Virus record (IMG/VR): IMGVR_UViG_3300042890_000620
Span: 1 to 53,643 of that record
DNA length: 53,643 nucleotides
Direction: 5' to 3' (one strand)
DNA from: a virus
Each line of letters opens with the position of its first letter. Within the stretch, counting starts at the first letter, position 1. Below, in pieces: positions 38,632 to 46,485 of this stretch. The notes beneath the pieces are model-generated. The model was not told the origin of the DNA, did no database searches, and saw only the letters and a list, made by a program, of their open reading frames with translations. A program made the translations under genes and the position numbers.

Positions 38632-39066
38632 TTATTTTTTGAATGAGATATAAATCCCTACTAAAATCATAACAAAAGCAAACCAAATCCACTTAGTCCA
38701 TTGAGGGATTTCTTTTTTAGTAATTACTTTATTAACCCTGTAAAATTCTTTTATAATAGTATCCTTAGTTATTGTCTGCCAAAGTTCTTTAGTTTTCCAC
38801 CTAATTATAGTCTTTACTTTTATGCCTCCACTATCTACAAAAAGTGTATCGAATTCGTTTTTAGTTTTGAAGTGTACGAAAGTATCGTACACCTGACCGA
38901 AAGTTGTATCGTAAAACTTAATAGTATCGTTTTTAAAGCACTTTAAAGCTATTGCCTTACTACTTATACGTTCGCACTTTTTTGATGCGTTACACGACGA
39001 AAGAATTAATGCAATAAAAGTTATAAGGATAACTGCTTTGATAAAAGTTTTTAAATAAATATTCAT
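38632..39066 (-). CDS. Probable unimolecular spanin (u-spanin)
   Basis: 144 residues. The N-terminus is a lipoprotein signal (hydrophobic VILITFIALI then lipobox LSSC, Cys25). The central ~90 residues are beta-rich (KFYDTTFGQVYDTFVHFKT, VKTIIRWKTKELWQTITKD). The C-terminus has a TM helix (WTKWIWFAFVMILVGIYISFKK, ~125-141). A lipobox plus a C-terminal TM in one protein is the defining design of u-spanins (T1 gp11), which span from outer to inner membrane and fuse them at the last step of lysis. It closes the lysis group. Confidence 0.7.
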   Translation of the reverse strand: MNIYLKTFIKAVILITFIALILSSCNASKKCERISSKAIALKCFKNDTIKFYDTTFGQVYDTFVHFKTKNEFDTLFVDSGGIKVKTIIRWKTKELWQTITKDTIIKEFYRVNKVITKKEIPQWTKWIWFAFVMILVGIYISFKK

Positions 39067-39254
39067 TTTAATTTTAATTGTGTAATAACAAAGTTAAGAA
39101 CACCAACTAATACAAGTATAATTCCCTTAATAGTTTGCTTTATATTATCTTCAAATGGAAACATCTCTATTGCCTTACTCTCTTCAATAGCAATTACACA
39201 TAGATAAACGATGTTGAGTATTCCTAATATCTTAGTTTTTTTAGTTAGTTTCAT
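39063..39254 (-). CDS. Small two-helix membrane protein, holin candidate
   Basis: 63 residues with two hydrophobic segments (LGILNIVYLCVIAI and IKGIILVLVGVLNFVITQL) and basic ends (MKLTKKTK, KLK). The size and hairpin layout fit a class II holin. It is coupled by ATGA overlaps to both the DUF5675-like gene and the spanin gene. Confidence 0.55.
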   Translation of the reverse strand: MKLTKKTKILGILNIVYLCVIAIEESKAIEMFPFEDNIKQTIKGIILVLVGVLNFVITQLKLK

Positions 39255-39679
39255 TTGATTGATATAAATATTTCCTCAGTTTTTTCTACCTTTTTTAACT
39301 TAGCCATTAATTTAGAATAGGCTATTTTAGATTGACCTACAAAGTCTTTTGAAGTTGTCATGCCTACAATTAAGCAACCCTCAGTGTGTGCTGAGGTGTT
39401 ACCTGAGTGTATTCTAATACCTTGAAATCCTTTTACATTAAGTAGTAAGGGCATATACTCTTTAAATCTTGGACTAAATGTAATAGCTACTCTATAAGTA
39501 CCTTTTGGTATTGCAGTTTCAGCATAAACCTTTTTAGCTTTTATTTCTGAGTCTGTCATGATTGAGTCTAAGCCTCTGTCCATGTCCTCTAACACATAGC
39601 AAAAGAACTCCCCATTAATAAGTAGTTCGCCAATAGTTGACTTTGATGTTCTTGTTTTTCTGTTTAATTCTAATATCAT
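39251..39679 (-). CDS. DUF5675-like protein
   Basis: 142 residues from the ATG at 39679, which overlaps the stop of the preceding 52-residue gene (ATGA); the in-frame ATG at 39733 would run through that gene. The sequence MILELNRKTRTSKSTIGELLINGEFFCYVLEDMDR, then IPKGTYRVAITFSPRF, GFQGIRIHSGNTSAHTEGCLIVG follows the pattern of a domain common in phage lysis regions. The conserved H-S-G-N...TEGC resembles an L,D-transpeptidase-like active site. An enzymatic role in the cell wall is inference. Confidence 0.65.
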   Translation of the reverse strand: MILELNRKTRTSKSTIGELLINGEFFCYVLEDMDRGLDSIMTDSEIKAKKVYAETAIPKGTYRVAITFSPRFKEYMPLLLNVKGFQGIRIHSGNTSAHTEGCLIVGMTTSKDFVGQSKIAYSKLMAKLKKVEKTEEIFISIK

Positions 39680-39834
39680 ATTCTTTTGATAAGTGGTTTT
39701 AAAAAGTATAAAAGTATTCCTGCACAAAGGCACTCAACAAAGAATGTCAGCACAAAAAATGTCAGTCCAATAATGACTAACATAAATGTGAGGTTCGCTA
39801 AAAATTCTATAAATTCGCTGATTAAATAATTCAT
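39676..39834 (-). CDS. Small membrane protein, 52 residues
   Basis: ATG at 39834 overlaps the stop of the holin-like gene, and TGA at 39678-39676 overlaps the next ATG. The peptide begins MNYLISEFIEFLANLTFMLV and continues IIGLTFFVLTFFVECLCAGILLYFL, so almost the whole length is membrane-embedded. The double ATGA coupling is strong support. It is probably a holin or holin-modulating protein. Confidence 0.65.
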   Translation of the reverse strand: MNYLISEFIEFLANLTFMLVIIGLTFFVLTFFVECLCAGILLYFLKPLIKRI

Positions 39835-40067
39835 TGTTTAATTCTTAATAGTTCTTCTATTCTTGACTTTTCGCAATTTAGCAATTTTATTTCTAAATCT
39901 TCAATTTGTTTTTCTAACTTTAGCCTCATTTCTTTTTGCTCAGATTTCAATTCATCTTTCAATCTTTCGTAAGCATTATACTGCAAATAAATAACCGCCC
40001 CTAACAATATAGCTATTAAGCCTTGTTTCTTTAAAGAGTCGAATAAAAATTGCCAATCAAATATCAT
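39831..40067 (-). CDS. Holin-like small membrane protein, locus B copy
   Basis: 78 residues. FDSLKKQGLIAILLGAVIYLQYNAYERLK is a TM helix followed by a coiled-coil tail (SEQKEMRLKLEKQIEDLEIKLL). It is the paralogue of the partial gene at 1-187, so both fibre loci are followed by the same type of gene. Confidence 0.6.
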   Translation of the reverse strand: MIFDWQFLFDSLKKQGLIAILLGAVIYLQYNAYERLKDELKSEQKEMRLKLEKQIEDLEIKLLNCEKSRIEELLRIKQ

Positions 40068-40085
40068 CTGTATCTATCGTCTAAT

Positions 40086-40490
40086 TTAATTATCATTAGT
40101 ATCATTTGAAACCATTTTTTCAGGCGGATTTTCATCATGTTCTATGGATTTTATACTATGATTATTGTCCAACAAATGTAATATAAAATCTAAAACTTTC
40201 CCAAAGTATGACAATTTACCCATAAGTTTATTTTTTCCTAGTACACTACTAATGGTTTCATCGGGGTTTCCAAACTTATGACCGCCTGTTTTAATCATGA
40301 TGTCATTGAATAACTTAGCTAAAAAACTATTTGCGTGTTGGTCGGTTGCTAATGCACATCTAAATAAATATTCATCTAATGAGTGCCACCCACTTTTAAT
40401 AAGGGTTAAAACAACTGAGTACAAAAATGCAATCGGATAAATAACCCCTGCTAAAAATATTGATACTAAAAATAATATTAAACCTATCAT
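40086..40490 (-). CDS. Membrane-anchored phage protein near lysis genes
   Basis: 134 residues. The N-terminal ~30 residues are hydrophobic (GLILFLVSIFLAGVIYPIAFLYSVVL). The soluble part (SLDEYLFRCALATDQHANSFLAKLFNDIMIKTGGHKFGNPDETISSVLGKNKLMGKLSYFGKVLDFIL, then NHSIKSI) is the pattern of a widespread phage protein of unknown function. It starts inside the end of the fibre-partner gene (ATGA). Confidence 0.6.
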   Translation of the reverse strand: MIGLILFLVSIFLAGVIYPIAFLYSVVLTLIKSGWHSLDEYLFRCALATDQHANSFLAKLFNDIMIKTGGHKFGNPDETISSVLGKNKLMGKLSYFGKVLDFILHLLDNNHSIKSIEHDENPPEKMVSNDTNDN

Positions 40491-40951
40491 AAAATAACTA
40501 AATTATTGTTTATTACTTGCAACTCTACATAGTCCCACAAAGGCATTAAGGCTCTCTTGAGAGATACATAGTTTCCACTATCTAACTCCGCCCTAAATTC
40601 AGTCCACATGAAATAAGCAAGATTTACTACCTTATCATTATTGTGAGTGTCTAATGGAATTTCAAAACCCCCTAAAATAAACTTATCTTGAGGAAACGCC
40701 CATTGATATATTTCAGGAATTATAACGGCATAAGGTGTTAGTGTTGGTGGTGTGTAATCTACTTGAAAAACACTTGCATCTAAATCTATAATTTCATAAG
40801 TTAAGTTTTCAAATATCTCAGGAAACTCCTTTAAAGCATTTTCACTTGTTGCAAATTTGCCTATGTGTTGACCTGATAATATTGGTGCAGCGTAAAATGT
40901 ATTTACACCTTTTGCAGTTCCATTGTATTCTGATGTATTAATAATTATCAT
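40487..40951 (-). CDS. Fibre-partner protein, copy 3 (locus B)
   Basis: 154 residues, start overlapping the fibre stop (ATGA). The C-terminal ~90 residues match copies 1 and 2; the N-terminal MIIINTSEYNGTAKGVNTFYAAPI matches copy 1. The N-terminal relatedness to copy 1 follows the relatedness of their fibres (386 and 369 residues share the SYDLDLVDR/LTPFD domain), which supports co-evolving fibre/partner pairs. Confidence 0.65.
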   Translation of the reverse strand: MIIINTSEYNGTAKGVNTFYAAPILSGQHIGKFATSENALKEFPEIFENLTYEIIDLDASVFQVDYTPPTLTPYAVIIPEIYQWAFPQDKFILGGFEIPLDTHNNDKVVNLAYFMWTEFRAELDSGNYVSLKRALMPLWDYVELQVINNNLVIL

Positions 40952-42057
40952 ACTTGTCTACCATTATAATCTGTTTGGAATTGTTGCCAAATAGTATAGT
41001 CGTCTTGCATTTGAGTATCTGTAAGACTTAACCCTATACACGCCCCTGCAATATTTCTACCCGTATCTTGTCCCATTCTTATTACACTTGTATTAAAAAT
41101 ATTAGCTCCATTTGTAAATACTCCAATAGGGCTTCCTGTATTACCATTTCTTATTGCTTTACTTGCACTTGCGCCTGTTATGCCATTTAATGAATAGTAA
41201 CCATCACTATTATTACTATTTGTAACTGTTAATGTAGTTGAACCATCCCCGCCAACTAATTGACCTGCGGATTGCTTTATTCTTAAAAGCATATTAACAG
41301 GCGAAATTGTTTCAGGACCTATATCTGTTGCGCCAAATGATGCAGGAGTATTGTTTGTTCTGCTATATATCCCTAAATTTATATCTTGTATTGGATAGAA
41401 TAACCTATTCAAACATCTTATTCTACTAAATGATGAACCTACATAAGTTATCCCATTTGAGTCATGCGTTGGGCTACCTTCAAAATTTAATTGACCACTA
41501 CTTTCATTTAAAAATGGATAGCGACAATTTATTGAATTATCTACCGCATTTTTACCAGTAAACAAATAAATGTGTGTTCTTTTTTGCCAAATTCCTGCAT
41601 CACTCCAATCTTGTATGGCTTGTATTATTGCATTTTCTTCTCCTGTTGTATAAGTTCCTGTTGCGTTTGTTAAAAACAAATCCGCATAATCAAATGGAGT
41701 AAGTGTTCTTAAATCCCATGTTGCATTTGCAGTAACTTGTTTAGTTGGAAATGCGTTGCCATATCTATCAACTAAATCTAAATCATAAGAACCGCCACCC
41801 GCAGGTACTACTATATCAATAGTTCTGCCTGTTATTGTAAAACTTGTAGGTGCTACATTAGTAGTTACATTAATAGTTCCTACACTTGGAATAAATCCAC
41901 TTGCAACCCCGTTGTTTTGAATTTCTTGATTAGGTAGTATTAAAGTTCCTCCACTCGGTACACTATTAGAATAACTTGCATCACTATTTTCCACTGCACC
42001 ATTGGCACATATTGGATTATCTGTTATTATGGTTAATTTATTATTTGGTAAACTCAT
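40948..42057 (-). CDS. Fibre/tip protein with VENSD adapter, copy 3 (locus B)
   Basis: 369 residues. N-terminus MSLPNNKLTI and adapter (AVENSDASY, GGTLILPNQEIQNN) are shared with the 358-residue protein of locus A. From SYDLDLVDRYGNAFPTKQV to DFADLF it is shared with the 386-residue protein. The distal ~230 residues contain FEGSPTHDSNGI and fibre-like strands. It therefore looks like a mosaic of the two fibres of locus A. Its start overlaps the shaft gene by 17 bp. Confidence 0.7.
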   Translation of the reverse strand: MSLPNNKLTIITDNPICANGAVENSDASYSNSVPSGGTLILPNQEIQNNGVASGFIPSVGTINVTTNVAPTSFTITGRTIDIVVPAGGGSYDLDLVDRYGNAFPTKQVTANATWDLRTLTPFDYADLFLTNATGTYTTGEENAIIQAIQDWSDAGIWQKRTHIYLFTGKNAVDNSINCRYPFLNESSGQLNFEGSPTHDSNGITYVGSSFSRIRCLNRLFYPIQDINLGIYSRTNNTPASFGATDIGPETISPVNMLLRIKQSAGQLVGGDGSTTLTVTNSNNSDGYYSLNGITGASASKAIRNGNTGSPIGVFTNGANIFNTSVIRMGQDTGRNIAGACIGLSLTDTQMQDDYTIWQQFQTDYNGRQV

Positions 42058-42742
42058 TCCAATTACTATTTTTATATTTGTATAATACTACATTTTTCCA
42101 AACACCACTTTTATAAACTCTTAATCGATAAAGATTAAAACTTGGACTTACATAATGGTAAACCATTAAAAAGTTTATTTGCAAAGTTACATTTTTTCCC
42201 GTTAAATTATATACATTTTTATTTGCAGTTAAAGAGTAATTAATTGTGCTACCTGATTTAATTAAATTTGCATCCTTACCACTTAATGTATAAGTCCCTT
42301 TACTTGCACTTAATGTTTTACTTATTCTAAAATCAACATCTTTTCCCGAAAGTGTAAAATCCCCTTTATTTGCAGATAATGTTCTACCTACTTTAAAGTC
42401 TGCGTTTTTCCCTGATAATGTATAAACGCCTTTCTCACTTGATAAAGTTCTGCCTACTTTAAATTCAGCAGCCTTGCCCGAAAGTGTAAAATTTCCTTTT
42501 TCACTTGCAATACTTTTACCTACTTTAAAGTTAGCATCTTTACCACTTAAACTATAAGTACCTTTACTTGCAGTTATTGAGTAACTAACTGAACCTGCCG
42601 AAAATGTTAATGAAGCATCCTTGCCTGTTAAGGTATAATCTCCCTTACTTAAAGATAAATTATAAGAAGTTGAGCCTGAACCTACTATTGGTAGTAGTTC
42701 TAATTCAATCTGCGCCCCATCAAATAATCTTCTTGTTGCCAT
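42041..42742 (-). CDS. Repeat-containing fibre shaft protein (7 units, locus B)
   Basis: 233 residues with seven KG-x-[YF]-x-L-[ST]-GK repeats. The first ~130 residues are identical to the locus A copy; one 27-residue unit (ANLVFST...LSGKD in locus A) is missing, and the C-terminal part is diverged. Identity at DNA level begins at 42345 within this gene. Confidence 0.7.
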   Translation of the reverse strand: MATRRLFDGAQIELELLPIVGSGSTSYNLSLSKGDYTLTGKDASLTFSAGSVSYSITASKGTYSLSGKDANFKVGKSIASEKGNFTLSGKAAEFKVGRTLSSEKGVYTLSGKNADFKVGRTLSANKGDFTLSGKDVDFRISKTLSASKGTYTLSGKDANLIKSGSTINYSLTANKNVYNLTGKNVTLQINFLMVYHYVSPSFNLYRLRVYKSGVWKNVVLYKYKNSNWNEFTK

Positions 42743-42743
42743 T

Positions 42744-43553
42744 TTATACTTCTGATAATATTAATGCACCTGTTAGTGATGTTGATACTGCAGAAAATAC
42801 ACTAATTGCAAGGCAAGCATCAGGGTCTATTTCTGCCAAAGAACCGATAATGCAACCTGTACTAACTGAATCTAATGGCATTGCACCTGTTGCATTTTCC
42901 AATGAAATCATTGCTAAAGGCTTGAACATACACACCCCAAAATTGCCTGCCGTTCCTGTGGTGGCAGTAACGGTTACTGATTCAATACTTTCCACACCTG
43001 TATCACCTGCTTGTAATGGTATTGGAATTAACAATCCTACTTCTCTATAAAAACCTGCACCAATTGTTGTGGCAGTAGATGTTCTACCACTCACACCCGC
43101 TGAATTTGTGTAGCTTATTGTTACCGTTGTAACTGTGTTTCCTACTTGTGTATAAACTACTATCCCTGCCATAACTCCCTCACCCGATGTATATCTTGTT
43201 AATGGTGCGGTTGGTAAGTTGGTTGTTTGAGCTGTTGTTAAAGTAGCATTCAGTCCTCCGCTAACATTTAACAAATCAACTAAAAGCATACCGCCTGCGC
43301 CAAATGTTGAAGTATTAAATTTACCGCCCAAAAATGTAAGTCGCCCTGTTGATATGTCAGGGATAGGTCCCATTGATTGTGCAGAATCCTTATTAAGAGC
43401 AACGCTTGTAGTAGGTACGGCAGGTGCAGGATTAAAAGATTGCCAACTTGCGTTCAATCGCAAAGTTCTAGCGATTGATGTGGATAGCTGAAAATCTGCA
43501 ACACGATTTTCTTTTAGCTTTTCTACATATTCATCAAAGTCTGTTAGTGCCAT
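42744..43553 (-). CDS. Virion structural protein (locus B copy)
   Basis: 269 residues, identical to the product of 4769-5578 and, as read here, identical in DNA. It shares a GGLNATLT...TATTGTAGNFG core with the adjacent 282-residue protein. Role as described for the locus A copy: structural, position in the particle unknown. Confidence 0.65.
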   Translation of the reverse strand: MALTDFDEYVEKLKENRVADFQLSTSIARTLRLNASWQSFNPAPAVPTTSVALNKDSAQSMGPIPDISTGRLTFLGGKFNTSTFGAGGMLLVDLLNVSGGLNATLTTAQTTNLPTAPLTRYTSGEGVMAGIVVYTQVGNTVTTVTISYTNSAGVSGRTSTATTIGAGFYREVGLLIPIPLQAGDTGVESIESVTVTATTGTAGNFGVCMFKPLAMISLENATGAMPLDSVSTGCIIGSLAEIDPDACLAISVFSAVSTSLTGALILSEV

Positions 43554-44401
43554 TATTTTTCAATTGTTGCTAATGAACCAAATAATTCAGGTGCAGTTGC
43601 AGCACTTGGAATAAACATTAGTGCTAAACAAGCATTAGGGTCAATAACGGGTATGCCGGGCAATCCTGTTGTGTAATCTCTCCACCCCATTGTACCACCT
43701 GCACCTACAGGAATCCAAGCCAAAGGTTGAGCAATGGTTATACCAAAGTTACCTGCAGTTCCCGTAGTAGCAGTTAATTGTATTTGCTCTATTGCTTGTA
43801 TTCCACTATCACCCGCTGCTAAAGGTATTCTCTGCATTCTTGATACTTCACGAAAACCCGTTGCACCTATGTTAATAGTTGAAGTTCTTGAACCTGTCCC
43901 TGCTTGGTTTGTGTAGGTCATTGTAAGGGTTGTAGATGTTGTTCCTATTATTGTATATATTTCATAGAATGCTATGTTACCTGCACCTCCCGTATTCCTT
44001 GTTAATGCAGGACTTGGAGTTGACCCTTGTATTGTTTGTGCAGATGTTAAAGTTGCATTTAACCCACCCTCGTGAAATAACCTATCGTACAATAAATACA
44101 CGCCTGCAACTAATGGTGTAATACTTGCACCTATTAAGTGCTTATCTCTACCACCACCTGCGGCAGTAAATGGTATTGCTCCATTAGTTGATTTAGTAGG
44201 TATTTCCCCCACTGTTGGGACTGCACCCTTTGCAGGCATTCCGTCATACTCCCACAAAGAACATCCTCTACCTGATATTGGTGCGGTTGCTGCAACCCCT
44301 GCGACTCTTGGCACTTTGTGAAAAAAAATATTTTCAGGTGTACCACTATTGCCGCCTGTTTGTCTGTTAATTAAATCTGATAAGTCTGTTATTGCTGCCA
44401 T
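43553..44401 (-). CDS. Virion structural protein (locus B copy)
   Basis: 282 residues, identical to the product of 5578-6426. Same one-base overlap with the downstream gene and 13-bp overlap with the 68-residue gene. Two identical structural genes in one phage are unusual because they are substrates for deletion by recombination. Confidence 0.65.
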   Translation of the reverse strand: MAAITDLSDLINRQTGGNSGTPENIFFHKVPRVAGVAATAPISGRGCSLWEYDGMPAKGAVPTVGEIPTKSTNGAIPFTAAGGGRDKHLIGASITPLVAGVYLLYDRLFHEGGLNATLTSAQTIQGSTPSPALTRNTGGAGNIAFYEIYTIIGTTSTTLTMTYTNQAGTGSRTSTINIGATGFREVSRMQRIPLAAGDSGIQAIEQIQLTATTGTAGNFGITIAQPLAWIPVGAGGTMGWRDYTTGLPGIPVIDPNACLALMFIPSAATAPELFGSLATIEK

Positions 44402-44595
44402 ATTATTTCATTTTGTATTGCGTGTTCTTTTGCCTCTATGATTAGGTTAGCTAAATTGTCAAGATTAACTCCTGATTGATATACCAATCCACCTACTTGT
44501 GGAAGTATCTCAAAACTTTCGTTGCTAATTTGCAAACCCCAATCTCCCCCATCTGATAAATAAAGGATTGATTGTGTTTTCTGAATTACTTGCAT
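44389..44595 (-). CDS. Small hypothetical protein (locus B copy)
   Basis: 68 residues, identical to 6414-6620. Hairpin-like N-terminus and C-terminal helix; no family recognised. Confidence 0.6.
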   Translation of the reverse strand: MQVIQKTQSILYLSDGGDWGLQISNESFEILPQVGGLVYQSGVNLDNLANLIIEAKEHAIQNEIIWQQ

Positions 44596-44599
44596 AGTA

Positions 44600-45016
44600 T
44601 TATACTATTTCTATTAATTTTTGAGCATCGGTAAAGTCTATTGTAAATGTATCTCCATTTGCCATTGTAACCCCACCTACACCATAGTCATACCATCCTA
44701 TCAATGGGTCAGCAGGTGATGTTGGAGTGTCATTGTAAATAACTACATACCTAAATGTAGGAATTGCACCACTTGCAGTTAATGTCAAATCTACTAAAAC
44801 AAGCGAATATGTACCACTTGTTTGTGTACTTGAAGTAGTTGTGATGTTTCTTGTAGATAACCCTGTGTAAGAAATTTGAGTAATTGCAGCAAGTGTAGCA
44901 TCACTTGCAGTAGGTGCAGTATTTGTTAATGCTACTACTAATTGATTTGAACCGAGATTGTGAACTCCGTTTGCTAAGTCCGCCACAAAGGCGTTGAATT
45001 TGTTGAATGTTGCCAT
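44600..45016 (-). CDS. Phage virion structural protein, KFNxFVxDLA family (locus B copy)
   Basis: 138 residues, differing from the locus A copy at about six positions in the first two thirds (for example PTASDATLAAITQ against PSASNATLSAITE). DNA identity with locus A ends at 44749 inside this gene. Same conserved LTNTAP and LIGWYDYG segments. Confidence 0.7.
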   Translation of the reverse strand: MATFNKFNAFVADLANGVHNLGSNQLVVALTNTAPTASDATLAAITQISYTGLSTRNITTTSSTQTSGTYSLVLVDLTLTASGAIPTFRYVVIYNDTPTSPADPLIGWYDYGVGGVTMANGDTFTIDFTDAQKLIEIV

Positions 45017-45042
45017 TTTTTATTTATTTATTTTTTTATTTA

Positions 45043-46443
45043 TTAAATCGGTTGTAACCATATATCGTTTTCTGATGGAGATAATGGTGCGGTTGCACTT
45101 ATTGTTAATGTGATGCCTGTTCCAATTACTACGTTGGTATTTGAAAGGGCAGTTAAGTTAAGAGTATTCATAGAATATGCCAAATAACTATCCGTTAAAA
45201 TAACACTACCCAATGGGTCTTCTACTTCTACATTAAAATCATCTAAAACAATGTTTTCAGTATCTTCTGCAAATATATTTACAGTGTCAAGTGTTACCAT
45301 AGCAGTATCTTTTAAAACTGCTACACTATCGTTTATTGTAATATTTTCAGATGCTTCTGCTAAAATACCTTCTGATTTTATTGTTGTACCTGCTGAATTT
45401 TTAATTACTGCTGTACTGTCGTTAATAGTAATGTTTTCAGAAGTTGCCGCTAAAATGCCTTCACTTTTTAAAGTCGTTCCTGCACTGTCTTTTATAACTG
45501 CGGTACTGTCTGCAACATTATAGTTTGCTGAACCTTCTGCAAGTACAGTAACTGCACTTATCAATGTAGCATCACTTTTTCTAACATTGACTGTACTATT
45601 GATTATAGTTATATTTTCGGAAGTTGCTGCCGGTATTGCCTCTGTTTTAATTGTTGTTCCTGCGCTATTTTTAATTACTGCTGTACTATCGGCCACAACC
45701 ACATTTAATCCAGTAATCGTTCCAACAGATGCTGGGACAGAATTTATTACAGGAATATCTACTGTATCGGGTGCAGAAATGGTATCGTAAAGATTGCCAT
45801 TTATTTCAATATCAACATCACCGCCACCACCCGAAGGAAGTGTTATTGTCAAAGTATTTCCTACCAAACCTACGCTTGTAGGGACAACAGGGTCAACGCC
45901 ATCTGTCAAATCTACGTCAATAGTTTTTACGCTTACAACATCTCCTTCATCAACTCCATTAACATTTATTTGAGAATCTGGCAATGTTAATGTCCCTCCA
46001 CTTGGAACAGGCGCCATGTAGGACATATCGCTATTCTCTACATCACCATCTGCGGACACACTTTCAGTAATGGTTTTAAAGCTTCCGTTTTGATCTAATA
46101 CTTTAAAACCGCTTTCAGAAGTGAACTCCGTACATTCTCTATTTTTAAGGCCAATTGCTTCTGAGGTAAGATTAAACTCACTTACATTTGTTTTTTTTAA
46201 AACACTTATGAAGTTTTCAGTTGGGTCAATGTTGGTGACGTTTATGTAGGTTATATCAAAATAACCACTTGAAAAATCATTTATTAAAACGACATTTTGG
46301 CCAGAACTTGTAAGCAAACCTTCTGTTGATTTCTCCAATCGTGTGCCTTGTCTAACAATAACATATTGGATATTATATTGCACGTTACCTGCTGATTGCA
46401 AGTTAATAACAAGGGATTCTATGGGAGTGTTTAATCTTATCAT
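45043..46443 (-). CDS. Virion fibre with anchor N-terminus, VENSD adapter and 30-residue repeats (locus B)
   Basis: 466 residues. Residues 1-130 (MIRLNTPIESLVINLQSAGNVQYNIQYVIV, VTNIDPTENFISVLKKTN) look like a virion-anchoring fibre N-terminus. An adapter follows (DVENSDMSY, LPDSQINVNGVDEGDVVSVKTIDV), as in the 386-residue fibre. Then come about six 30-residue repeats (ADSTAVIKDSAGTTLKSE-type) and a C-terminus nearly identical to the 424-residue protein at 7069. The repeats probably form a beta-structured shaft. It starts 43 bp after the giant polyvalent gene. Confidence 0.65.
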   Translation of the reverse strand: MIRLNTPIESLVINLQSAGNVQYNIQYVIVRQGTRLEKSTEGLLTSSGQNVVLINDFSSGYFDITYINVTNIDPTENFISVLKKTNVSEFNLTSEAIGLKNRECTEFTSESGFKVLDQNGSFKTITESVSADGDVENSDMSYMAPVPSGGTLTLPDSQINVNGVDEGDVVSVKTIDVDLTDGVDPVVPTSVGLVGNTLTITLPSGGGGDVDIEINGNLYDTISAPDTVDIPVINSVPASVGTITGLNVVVADSTAVIKNSAGTTIKTEAIPAATSENITIINSTVNVRKSDATLISAVTVLAEGSANYNVADSTAVIKDSAGTTLKSEGILAATSENITINDSTAVIKNSAGTTIKSEGILAEASENITINDSVAVLKDTAMVTLDTVNIFAEDTENIVLDDFNVEVEDPLGSVILTDSYLAYSMNTLNLTALSNTNVVIGTGITLTISATAPLSPSENDIWLQPI

Positions 46444-46485
46444 ACTAAAATCTGTTTCAAAGATAACTATTGTTTGCTTAGGTTG

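Larger units (their letters stand above)
42345..44749. repeat. Direct repeat, 2,405 bp, copy B
   Basis: Counterpart of 4370-6774 in the same orientation. It covers the right part of the shaft gene, both structural genes, the 68-residue gene and the left third of the 138-residue gene. Confidence 0.85.

Noticed and set aside
46458-46465. TATCTTTG on the minus strand before the 466-residue fibre gene
   Set aside because: No TTTG-like element 17-20 bp upstream; could serve as a weak promoter but not supported.
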